A program made the position numbers and the translations under genes. The notes below the pieces were generated by a model that saw only the letters and a program-made list of their open reading frames with translations, had not been told where the DNA came from and ran no database searches. 6,512 nucleotides of DNA from an uncultured Bacteroidales bacterium (GTDB taxonomy: Bacteria > Bacteroidota > Bacteroidia > Bacteroidales > F082): contig CAMKAR010000127.1 in NCBI GenBank assembly GCA_946410535.1, positions 1-6,512 on the forward strand, given 5' to 3'. Shown here one piece after another: positions 1 to 6,512 of this stretch. Positions within the stretch are counted from its first letter, which is position 1. Each line of letters starts with the position of its first letter.

Positions 1-167
1 AACTTTTCAAGACAAGTCAAAGCGCTGTCGGGATGCTGCCACATCAGGCTGTCGATGGCGACATATTCGGGAGGCGCGTTCCACGCATCCTTGCCACCAG
101 TGTTCACGCATGAAGCGGCAAACAATGTCCACCAAAGTATTACAATATGGAACAGGTTTTTTTTCAC
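1..167 (-). CDS. Partial lipoprotein, possibly TPR-like (5' end only)
   Basis: This is the N-terminal 55 codons of a minus-strand gene whose remainder lies left of the window. Read from GTG at 167-165 it begins MKKNLFHIVILWWTLFAASC: a short basic n-region, a hydrophobic core and a lipobox-like AASC with the lipidated Cys at residue 20. It should be exported and anchored in a membrane. The residues after Cys (VNTGG) lack the acidic stretch of the known Bacteroidetes surface-export signal, so a periplasmic face is more likely (inference). The mature part contains AIDSLMWQHPDSALTCLEK (37-55). This resembles the first helix of TPR-type lipoproteins and TPR sensor proteins in Bacteroides and Prevotella, but too little is visible to assign a family. 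An in-frame ATG at 191-189 would add eight residues (MVFYYFCS) before the basic n-region. I prefer GTG because it gives a conventional signal peptide. The gene is divergent from the peptidase gene. Confidence 0.7.
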   Translation of the reverse strand, partial: MKKNLFHIVILWWTLFAASCVNTGGKDAWNAPPEYVAIDSLMWQHPDSALTCLEK

Positions 168-171
168 ACTG

Positions 172-179
172 CAAAAATA
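172..179 (-). promoter_or_regulatory. Possible -7 box for the divergent lipoprotein gene
   Basis: The minus strand reads TATTTTTG here, an exact match to the Bacteroidetes -7 consensus TAnnTTTG. No TTTG lies at the usual -33 distance; the nearest TTTG is only 12 bases upstream. The box ends five bases before the GTG start, so if it is used the transcript would be nearly leaderless. In such an AT-rich stretch a chance match is quite possible. Confidence 0.25.
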
Positions 180-262
180 GTAAAAAACCATCAAACTTTA
201 CGGTTCAATGTGAAATCATTACAACATTCTCTGTTCACGAAATGCGAATAATCTCAGTCTTA

Positions 263-295
263 TTTGGTAGTATTTCCGAAATCTTTTTACCTTTG
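263..295 (+). promoter_or_regulatory. Bacteroidetes-type promoter for the S41 peptidase gene
   Basis: TTTG at 263-266 is followed after 21 bases by TACCTTTG at 288-295, an exact match to TAnnTTTG. The two boxes have their centres 27 bases apart, as expected for the -33/-7 promoter of the Bacteroidetes primary sigma factor. Transcription would start near 299-302 and leave a leader of about 30 bases. That leader is almost all A and T just before the ATG at 332 and has no Shine-Dalgarno sequence, which is normal in this phylum. Confidence 0.6.
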
Positions 296-331
296 TTCCC
301 TGTTATTGGGTTTTAATTAATTATTAATTAT

Positions 332-3300
332 ATGAAAATCAAATCTTTATTCCTTTCAATCCTGCTGATGGGCGCATTCAGTATGACTGCCCAGGAGGAA
401 GCCAAAATGCTGCGCTTCCCGACCATCCACGGCAACGACGTGGTCTTCACTTATGGCGGCGACCTTTATTCCGTCGACATCAAAGGCGGCATCGCCCACA
501 AGCTCACCAACGACCCTTTGGGCTATGAAATGTTCGCGCGTTTCTCGCCCGATGGCAAACATTTGGCCTTCACCGCGCAATATGACGGCAACACCGAGGT
601 CTACGTGATGCCTTACCCCGAGTGCGGCACACCCACGCGCCTCACCTACACGCCCACCCTTGGCCGCGACGACATCAGCGACCGCATGGGACCGAACAAC
701 ATCGTGATGGCATGGAAAGACAACGAAAACATCGTCTTCCGCTCGCGCAAAGAGAGTTGGGACGACTTCGTTGGCCAACTTTTCGTTGCCAATATCAACG
801 GTGGCTTGGCCGAGCAACTGCCTCTGCCCGAAGGCGGCTGGATCTCGTATTCGCCTGATGGAAAGCAGATTGCCTACAACCGCGTGATGCGCGAGTTTCG
901 CACGTGGAAATACTATCGTGGCGGCATGGCCGACGACGTGTGGATTTATGACTTCAAGTCGAAGAAAATCGAGAACATCACCAACAACAACGCGCAGGAC
1001 ATTTTCCCGATGTGGGTCGGAAACAAGGTCTACTTCTGCTCCGACCGCGACCGCACGATGAACTTGTTCTGCTACGACCGCAGTACCAAGCAAACCACCA
1101 AGGTGACGGACTACACCTATTATGATATCAAGTGGCCTTCGCTTGGCGACAAGGATATTGTTTACGAAAATGGCGGTCAATTGTTCCGCTATAATTTGGC
1201 TGACGGCAAAATCTATCCCATCCCTGTGCAGATGGCCAACGACAACAAATCCACGCGCGACAAGTATGTGGACGCCAGCAAGTTCATCAACTCGAGCACG
1301 ATTTCGCCCGATGGCAAGCGTGTGGCCTTCGGTGCGCGTGGCGACGTGTGGACGGTGCCGGTCAAGTCGGGCATCACGAGGAATCTGACCCAGAGCGACA
1401 ATGCCCACGACCGCAACGTGGCTTGGTCGCCCGACGGCAAATACATCGCCTACATCAGCGACCGCACGGGCGAGGACGAGCTTTACATCCAAGCCCAGGA
1501 CGGCAAGGAAGAAGCTATTCAACTGACCTCGAACTCAGATACTTACAAATACGGTCCCACTTGGTCGCCCGACAGCAAACGCATCCTTTGGTACGACAAG
1601 ATGAACCGCATCAATATGGTGGAAGTGGCCACGAAGAAAGTCACCGAGGTGGCGCACAGCTTGGCGGGCGAGATGGGCGACTTCGCTTGGTCAGCCGACA
1701 GCCGCTGGATTGCCTATTCTATGCCGAGCACCTTCAGCGTGAGCCGTATCCACATCTACAATGTGGCTTCGGGCAAGGATGAAGTCGTCACCGATGGCTG
1801 GTACAACGCCTCGTCGCCCGCTTTCGACAAGAACGGCAAGTATCTGTATTTCACCTCGGAGCGTGATTTCCGCCCCACATACGGCTGGCTGGAATGGAAC
1901 CACGTCTATACCGATATGAGTAAGGTCTATCTGCTTACCTTACAGCAAGATACCCCTTCGCCTTTTTTGACTGAGAATGATGAAGTGAAGACGGAAAACG
2001 TGAATGAGGATAAGGGCGAACCCAAAAGCAAGCCAGAAGGTCCCAAAGGGGGAAAAGGCAAATCCGAGGGCAAATCCGAACCTAAGAAAGAGGCCAAGGA
2101 AGTGAAAATCGACTTTGAAGGCATCAGCAATAGAGTAGTGGTGTTGCCCGTCAGTGCGGGGCGTTATTGGAACCTCACGGGTGTCGAGGATGGCCTGTAT
2201 TTCGTGGCTGCGGGTCGCAATGGCGGCGGCCTCAACTACTTCGATGCTAAGTCGAAGAAGGTCACGACGATTGGAGGCTTTGGCTACGAACTCTCTGCCG
2301 ACGGCACCAAGATGCTGATGCGCGAAGGCCCTGGCTATAAGGTGGTCAACGCTCCGAAAGGCCCGATGCCTGGCGGTAAGTCGGGCGAAGGCAAGGGCGA
2401 CGACGTCATCGACCTCAGCAATATGAAGAAATGGGTCGACTTGCGCACCGAGTGGACGCAAATCTACAACGAGGCGTGGCGCCAGATGCGCGACTTCTTC
2501 TATGCACCCAATATGCATGGCGTGAATTGGCCTGCTATGAAGGAGAAATATGGAAAGCTGTTGCCCTATTGCGCCGACCGCAACGACGTGAACTACCTCA
2601 TCGGCGAGCTGATCGGTGAAATCAACATCGGCCATGCCTACGTGGGCGACGGCGACCGCGTGAAGCCTGAACGCATCCCGATGGGTATGTTGGGCTGCCG
2701 CATCCATCGCGACAAGTCGGGTTACTACCAAATTGACAAGATTTTGAAGGGCGAAAACTGGAACGAGAAGACCCGCTCGCCACTGACAGAGGTCGGAGTG
2801 AACGCCAAGGAAGGCGACTACATCATCGCCATCGACGGGCAGAGCACCAAGGACATGAAGGACATGTATGCTGCCCTCATCGGCAAGGCCAACAAGGCGG
2901 TGCTGCTCACCTTAAATAATAAAGCTTCGGAAAGCGGTGCCCGCGACGTGGTGGTGAAACCGATTGCCGACGAAACGGGCTTGTACTACTACAACTGGGT
3001 GCAAGGCAACGTGGATAAGGTGAGCAAAGCCACGAACGGTCAGGTGGGCTACATCCACATCCCCGACATGGGCGTGGACGGCCTGAACGAGTTCGCCAAG
3101 TATTTCTACCCGCAGCTCGACAAGAAAGCCCTCATCATCGACGACCGTGGCAACGGTGGCGGCAACGTCAGCCCGATGATTGTGGAGCGTTTGCGCCGTG
3201 AGCTTTCGATGTACGACATGATGCGCAACAACGAGCCTGAGACCAAGCCCACCCGTATGATGCTCGGTCCCAAGGTGTTGCTGTTCAACAAATACTCCGC

Positions 3301-3640
3301 TTCCGATGGCGACCTGTTCCCCTACCAGTTCAAGAAGCACAAGATTGGCACGACCATCGGAATGCGCTCGTGGGGCGGTGTGGTCGGCATTCGTGGCAGC
3401 CTGCCTTTCATCGACGGCGGCTCGTTAACTCGACCCGAGTTTGCTCCTTTCGACGAAAAGGGCAACTGGGTCATCGAAGGATACGGCGTTGCCCCTGACA
3501 TCGTCATCGACAACGACCCTGCCCACGAGTTTGAGGGCATCGACGATCAGCTGAACAAGGCCATTGAGGTCATTCTTGAACAAATGAAGGACTATCCCGA
3601 CATTCCGGCGATCCCTGCTTGGCCGGACAAGACGAAGTAA
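332..3640 (+). CDS. Tricorn-type S41 family peptidase, exported (beta-propeller, C1, PDZ, catalytic core)
   Basis: Complete 1102-residue protein. Residues 1-20 form a signal peptide cut at A20|Q21, so it acts outside the cytoplasm, probably in the periplasm. Residues 28 to about 690 form WD40-like/PD40 beta-propeller blades, marked by SPDGK-like motifs at 72-76, 174-178, 325-329, 366-370, 412-416, 454-458 and 499-503. A Lys/Glu/Gly/Pro-rich insert spans about 548-592. A helical tricorn C1 domain (about 703-772) includes His768 in NIGHAYVG. A PDZ domain covers about 784-878, and the S41 core about 884-1075, with DDRGNGGGN at 937-945, YSASDGD with the likely nucleophile Ser989, and VIEGYG with Glu1049. 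By analogy with archaeal tricorn, His768, Ser989 and Glu1049 are the catalytic residues. Tricorn of Thermoplasma degrades peptides of proteasomal origin; bacterial homologues are thought to be general peptidases, and the substrate here is unknown. The length matches bacterial homologues, and I see no frameshift. It is probably a single-gene transcript, with a promoter upstream and a terminator 19 bases after the TAA. Confidence 0.95.
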   Translation: MKIKSLFLSILLMGAFSMTAQEEAKMLRFPTIHGNDVVFTYGGDLYSVDIKGGIAHKLTNDPLGYEMFARFSPDGKHLAFTAQYDGNTEVYVMPYPECGTPTRLTYTPTLGRDDISDRMGPNNIVMAWKDNENIVFRSRKESWDDFVGQLFVANINGGLAEQLPLPEGGWISYSPDGKQIAYNRVMREFRTWKYYRGGMADDVWIYDFKSKKIENITNNNAQDIFPMWVGNKVYFCSDRDRTMNLFCYDRSTKQTTKVTDYTYYDIKWPSLGDKDIVYENGGQLFRYNLADGKIYPIPVQMANDNKSTRDKYVDASKFINSSTISPDGKRVAFGARGDVWTVPVKSGITRNLTQSDNAHDRNVAWSPDGKYIAYISDRTGEDELYIQAQDGKEEAIQLTSNSDTYKYGPTWSPDSKRILWYDKMNRINMVEVATKKVTEVAHSLAGEMGDFAWSADSRWIAYSMPSTFSVSRIHIYNVASGKDEVVTDGWYNASSPAFDKNGKYLYFTSERDFRPTYGWLEWNHVYTDMSKVYLLTLQQDTPSPFLTENDEVKTENVNEDKGEPKSKPEGPKGGKGKSEGKSEPKKEAKEVKIDFEGISNRVVVLPVSAGRYWNLTGVEDGLYFVAAGRNGGGLNYFDAKSKKVTTIGGFGYELSADGTKMLMREGPGYKVVNAPKGPMPGGKSGEGKGDDVIDLSNMKKWVDLRTEWTQIYNEAWRQMRDFFYAPNMHGVNWPAMKEKYGKLLPYCADRNDVNYLIGELIGEINIGHAYVGDGDRVKPERIPMGMLGCRIHRDKSGYYQIDKILKGENWNEKTRSPLTEVGVNAKEGDYIIAIDGQSTKDMKDMYAALIGKANKAVLLTLNNKASESGARDVVVKPIADETGLYYYNWVQGNVDKVSKATNGQVGYIHIPDMGVDGLNEFAKYFYPQLDKKALIIDDRGNGGGNVSPMIVERLRRELSMYDMMRNNEPETKPTRMMLGPKVLLFNKYSASDGDLFPYQFKKHKIGTTIGMRSWGGVVGIRGSLPFIDGGSLTRPEFAPFDEKGNWVIEGYGVAPDIVIDNDPAHEFEGIDDQLNKAIEVILEQMKDYPDIPAIPAWPDKTK

Positions 3641-3658
3641 GACAGAAACCGAATGAAG

Positions 3659-3689
3659 AAAAATCCGCCTCACTGAGGGGCGGATTTTT
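3659..3689 (+). terminator. Rho-independent terminator after the peptidase gene
   Basis: AAAAATCCGCC (3659-3669) pairs with GGCGGATTTTT (3679-3689), an 11-bp stem with a GC-rich centre closed by a 9-base loop. The 3' arm runs into six T residues (3685-3690). It lies 19 bases after the stop codon and should end the S41 peptidase transcript, separating it from the next gene. The A-run on the 5' side would also allow some function in reverse, but no converging gene is seen. Confidence 0.88.
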
Positions 3690-3727
3690 TGTGGACTTCA
3701 GTGGCGTTTTTGTCGGGAAATAGTCCG

Positions 3728-3826
3728 TTTCAAATCGGGATTTGGAAATATAATAAACTTTTTGTTGCTTTTTTGGAATTATATCGCTTAATTTGCAACA
3801 CTTTAACGGAATAGTTTTTCAAATCG
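3728..3826 (+). repeat. 10-bp direct repeat flanking the leader of the repeat-protein gene
   Basis: TTTCAAATCG occurs at 3728-3737 and again at 3817-3826. Both copies are preceded by AATAGT with a short spacer (three bases in the first copy, one in the second). The second copy ends ten bases before the ATG at 3837. The pair brackets the AT-rich region that should hold the promoter, so it could be a regulator site, but in sequence this AT-rich coincidence cannot be excluded. Confidence 0.3.
3761..3795 (+). promoter_or_regulatory. Weak candidate promoter for the repeat-protein gene
   Basis: TTTG at 3761-3764 is followed by TTAATTTG at 3788-3795, which matches TAnnTTTG at seven of eight positions (T for A at the second base). 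The 23-base gap is slightly longer than usual. It would give a leader of about 35 bases. The downstream TAGTTTTT (3812-3819) is another seven-of-eight match but has no well-placed TTTG. The terminator just upstream implies that some promoter lies between 3691 and 3836. Confidence 0.3.
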
Positions 3827-3836
3827 CCCTTTACCC

Positions 3837-6512
3837 ATGAAAAAGACTTTTGCATTCCTGTTTTTTGCTTTTTTGGGCATGACGACGCTGTTCGCCCAAA
3901 ACCCCCAACTCCCTGATAACATCCAGACGGTTCATTGCGAGTTTTTCCCCGAGGCCTCACAATGGGGCATCGTCGAGGATTGGTCGTCGACGGCGGATGT
4001 CTCCACTTTGGTGATTCCTATGGTGGGCGACATCGATAGCAACGGCATTCCTGAAATTGTTTGCTTTGCTCCTTCGGGAAGCGATTTCTATAACGTGAAT
4101 ACAGTGTTGGTGTTCAATTCGTTGACGCATGAAGTAATCCATACTTTCACGATTCCTGGCAATGTGTCGACGGTGGATGCCGCTCCCTATGGCATTGTGA
4201 AACTGCATAATGGCCATGTGTTGTTTGCGGTATGCGCCCAAAACAACAATATGTATGGCTACGACCTGACTGCCCATGGCACTACGCCTTTGTGGACGGT
4301 GGCGACGGGTTTTCCTGCCCCTAACGTAGGCTTTGCCGATTTCAATGCCGATGGTTACCCCGACATTTATGTGGGCAACAAGGTTTTTGACGCCGAAACA
4401 GGTACGTTGCTGGTTACCGACTCTTCGGTCACGAACTTTGGCGGGTCGTATGCCCACACGAGCAACCATAAGCTCCCGTCGCCGTGTGTGGCCAACTTGA
4501 CGGGCGACATCAAGCCTGAGTTGGTGTTGGGTAACGAAGTGTACCAAATCACCATCACCAACCGGACGGGCACTGCTGGAAACAGCATGACGCTGTCGGC
4601 CTCCGTCACGCCCCCTTCGGGCATTGATGTCGATGGGCATCCGCAGGTGGCCGATTTCAATCTTGACGGCTATTTGGATGTCTTCATCAGCAACAAAACC
4701 ACATCGGGAGGCACGATGGGCCTTTATGTTTGGGACGTGCATAACAACACGATTTTGGGCAGTACGACGGTCTCCCAAACCGGCACCGGAAAAAGCATCC
4801 CGCTGGTGGCCGACATTGATGGCGACAACAATATGGAAATCGTAATCCAGAGCCGTGTTTCGGGCAACAAGGTGCAGGCCTACAAGTTTAACCGCAACAC
4901 GGGTACTTTCTCCATGATGTGGGACATCGCCGTCGACGAGGACTCCTATTCCAATGCCGCCACCACATTCGACTTCAACCAAGACGGCGACATGGAGGTG
5001 CTGCTTACCGACCAGTCGAGCATCAAGATCTTGAACGGTGCAACGGGCGCTTTGCTTACCCAGTTGTCGTTTGGCGAGTGCACGGTGATGCAGTATCCCA
5101 TCATCGCCGATGTGGATGCCGATGGCAATGCCGAGATTGCGATTTGCGGTCAGTTTGGCGCGGGCCACACCAATTCGGGCCATCTGGTGGTGTTTTCTTC
5201 TTCCACTGTTCCGTGGGCGCCGGCGCGCAAGGTTTGGAACCAGTATATGTATAACGTGACCAACATCAACCAAGACCTTTCGGTGCCGACTTACCTTTTC
5301 AACAACGCGACGGCATTCACCGACCCGCAGGGCCACGTCAGGCGGCCTTTCAACAACTTCTTGCAACAAGCCACCACGCTCGACCAATATGGGCGTCCTT
5401 TCTATGGCGTGCCCGACGCGGCTGATGTGTCGGCCACCGTCGAAACAACCGATACCTATGCCTTGCTGAGCGTGACCTACACCAACCAGGGAGATGCGGT
5501 CTTGAATCGTCCGTATACCATTACGCTCTTTGCCAACACCTTAGGCGGACAGGTCATCCTGACTCATGTGGTCTATGAGCCTCTGCGACAGGGGCAAACA
5601 ACCACCCAAACCATCCAGGTGCCACTCTCTACCTTGTGCCAGATTGATAATCTCACTACCATCGTCGTGGCGGTCAATTGCGAAGGTGGAGGCATCGGCC
5701 AAAATGGAGGGCTGCAAGCCGAATGCGACATCGCGAACAATACGACCGAAGTGCCTTTCAGCATGGTGATTGAGCCGACCAACATCTATGAGGAAGCCTG
5801 CGATTCCTATACTTGGTATGGACAAACATACACACAATCAGGAGAATACACGCACGTCCTTAACAATCCCAATGGCTGCGACAGCACCTATATCCTGCAC
5901 CTGACCATCAACCAGAGCGCGACAACCCAACTCGAAATGTCGACTTGCGAACCTTATTATTGGTACGGTCAGACCTACTCGCAATCAGGTACTTACGAGC
6001 ATCATCTGCAAACCATTGCAGGCTGCGACAGTCTCCTTGTGCTGCATTTGACCATCGGCGAGGCCTACAACTCAGAGATTACCGTGGAGGCCTGCGACCT
6101 GTACCATTGGCGCGGGCAGGACTACACGCAAAGTGGCACCTACACACAGACCGTACAAGTCCCCGAGGGCTGCGACAGCACCTTCGTCCTCCACTTGACC
6201 ATCAACTATAGCGACGTCGGCCTGTTGGAGGCTACGGCCTGCGGCGAATACACTTGGTTCGGAGAAACCTACACGGAATCAGGTGTTTACGAACACCTCT
6301 TGCAAAATTCGGCGGGCTGCGACAGCCTGCTCATCCTGACCTTGACCATCGGAGAGGCCTATTCCTTTGAGGAAGAAATGACGACTTGCAACAGCTATAC
6401 ATGGCACGGCCAGACCTACATCGAGAGCGGCACTTACACCGACGTGATTCCCGGTCCCGACGGCTGCGACAGTACCTTTGTGCTTCATCTGACTTTGGGC
6501 CACGACGTGCAA
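3837..6512 (+). CDS. Large secreted repeat protein, putative adhesin: FG-GAP/VCBS-like propeller, CARDB-like domain, Cys/Trp tandem repeats (3' partial)
   Basis: The frame is open for 892 codons from ATG 3837 to the window edge, with no stop, so the C-terminus is missing. Residues 1-20 (MKKTFAFLFFAFLGMTTLFA) are a signal peptide cut before Gln21. Residues about 60-455 hold seven calcium-loop-like motifs of the FG-GAP/VCBS type, at 65-73 (DIDSNGIPE), 168-176 (DFNADGYPD), 224-228, 273-281 (DFNLDGYLD), 326-334, 379-387 (DFNQDGDME) and 424-432 (DVDADGNAE). Most are spaced 45-56 residues, as in an integrin-like propeller. A junction with APARKVWNQ (461-469) follows, then a CARDB/Ig-like beta-sandwich at about 530-645. 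From residue 654 come at least five 49-residue repeats. Such builds occur in Bacteroidetes surface adhesins and T9SS cargo, so binding or attachment is the likely role, but no ligand can be inferred. A T9SS sorting domain may lie beyond the edge. There is no Shine-Dalgarno sequence; the start is chosen because the signal peptide begins exactly there. Confidence 0.88.
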   Translation, partial: MKKTFAFLFFAFLGMTTLFAQNPQLPDNIQTVHCEFFPEASQWGIVEDWSSTADVSTLVIPMVGDIDSNGIPEIVCFAPSGSDFYNVNTVLVFNSLTHEVIHTFTIPGNVSTVDAAPYGIVKLHNGHVLFAVCAQNNNMYGYDLTAHGTTPLWTVATGFPAPNVGFADFNADGYPDIYVGNKVFDAETGTLLVTDSSVTNFGGSYAHTSNHKLPSPCVANLTGDIKPELVLGNEVYQITITNRTGTAGNSMTLSASVTPPSGIDVDGHPQVADFNLDGYLDVFISNKTTSGGTMGLYVWDVHNNTILGSTTVSQTGTGKSIPLVADIDGDNNMEIVIQSRVSGNKVQAYKFNRNTGTFSMMWDIAVDEDSYSNAATTFDFNQDGDMEVLLTDQSSIKILNGATGALLTQLSFGECTVMQYPIIADVDADGNAEIAICGQFGAGHTNSGHLVVFSSSTVPWAPARKVWNQYMYNVTNINQDLSVPTYLFNNATAFTDPQGHVRRPFNNFLQQATTLDQYGRPFYGVPDAADVSATVETTDTYALLSVTYTNQGDAVLNRPYTITLFANTLGGQVILTHVVYEPLRQGQTTTQTIQVPLSTLCQIDNLTTIVVAVNCEGGGIGQNGGLQAECDIANNTTEVPFSMVIEPTNIYEEACDSYTWYGQTYTQSGEYTHVLNNPNGCDSTYILHLTINQSATTQLEMSTCEPYYWYGQTYSQSGTYEHHLQTIAGCDSLLVLHLTIGEAYNSEITVEACDLYHWRGQDYTQSGTYTQTVQVPEGCDSTFVLHLTINYSDVGLLEATACGEYTWFGETYTESGVYEHLLQNSAGCDSLLILTLTIGEAYSFEEEMTTCNSYTWHGQTYIESGTYTDVIPGPDGCDSTFVLHLTLGHDVQ
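5796..6512 (+). repeat. Five in-frame tandem repeats, 147 bp (49 residues) each, last one cut by the window end
   Basis: Units start at 5796, 5943, 6090, 6237 and 6384. In the encoded protein the first Cys of each unit is at residue 655, 704, 753, 802 and 851, an exact 49-residue period. The second Cys is at 681, 730, 779, 828 and 877, always 26 residues after the first. Every unit begins C-x2-Y-x-W-x-G-[QE], continues with Y-x2-SG-x-Y, and closes with GCDS-x3-L-x-L-T. The paired Cys in an exported protein suggests one disulfide per repeat (inference). The DNA of the units has diverged considerably while the protein pattern and length are kept, so the array is old or under selection for structure. 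The fifth unit shows 43 of 49 residues, and more units may follow. Confidence 0.92.

Noticed and set aside
110..316. Forward 68-codon open frame in the upstream region
   Set aside because: It overlaps the start of the divergent lipoprotein gene and both promoter regions, has no signal or domain, and its AT-rich composition fits intergenic DNA.
356..1522. Minus-strand open frame (about 388 codons) opposite the peptidase propeller
   Set aside because: The forward strand encodes an unmistakable tricorn propeller. The antisense product has no motif and has the same His/Val/Arg-biased mirror composition.
1940..2731. Minus-strand open frame (about 263 codons) opposite the C1/PDZ part of the peptidase
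   Set aside because: It is antisense to conserved catalytic-region sequence, with no domain and no start context of its own.
3957..5387. Long minus-strand open frame (about 476 codons) opposite the repeat-protein gene
   Set aside because: It is exactly antisense to a protein with clear propeller motifs. Its translation is rich in His, Arg and Val with no recognisable domain, as expected from the mirror of a GC-rich gene.
5796..6512. CRISPR-like regular repeats
   Set aside because: The 147-bp period is coding, in frame, and conserved in protein rather than in DNA; there are no short identical repeats with unique spacers.
1..6512. A new multi-gene defence, biosynthetic or mobile system
   Set aside because: Only three genes are visible, with two separated by a terminator and one divergent. 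None carries transposase, nuclease, integrase or effector motifs, and I found no terminal inverted repeats or attachment sites.

Overview
The window looks like chromosomal DNA from a member of the Bacteroidetes, probably order Bacteroidales. Three things point there. The forward promoter at 263-295 fits the Bacteroidetes form (TTTG, then TAnnTTTG). The starts have AT-rich leaders and no Shine-Dalgarno sequence. Both secreted proteins have a signal peptide cut just before a glutamine (A|Q). I cannot name the genus.

Layout: (1) 1-167, minus strand: the first 55 codons of a lipoprotein gene that leaves the window on the left. (2) 168-331: an AT-rich divergent intergenic region with a good forward promoter. 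(3) 332-3640, plus strand: a complete 1102-residue tricorn-type S41 peptidase, exported, with an N-terminal beta-propeller region, a helical C1 domain, a PDZ domain and an S41 catalytic core. (4) 3641-3836: a strong intrinsic terminator, then an AT-rich leader with a weak candidate promoter and a 10-bp direct repeat. (5) 3837-6512, plus strand: a long gene that is still open at the right edge (892 codons seen). It encodes a signal peptide, an FG-GAP/VCBS-like beta-propeller, a CARDB-like beta-sandwich, and then at least five tandem Cys/Trp-rich repeats with an exact period of 49 residues (147 bp).

The genes do not form an obvious pathway. A terminator and about 196 bp separate the two forward genes, so they are probably separate transcription units. 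What they share is destination: all three products are predicted to leave the cytoplasm. The peptidase probably degrades peptides in the periplasm. The repeat protein has the build of a large surface or secreted adhesin, possibly a type IX secretion (T9SS) substrate, but the C-terminus that would carry the sorting domain lies outside the window.

I see no mobile element, CRISPR array, tRNA, rRNA or defence system. The most notable structure is the repeat array in the last gene. Its units have identical length and alternate between two subtypes (A-B-A-B-A), which suggests growth by duplication of a two-unit, 98-residue block.
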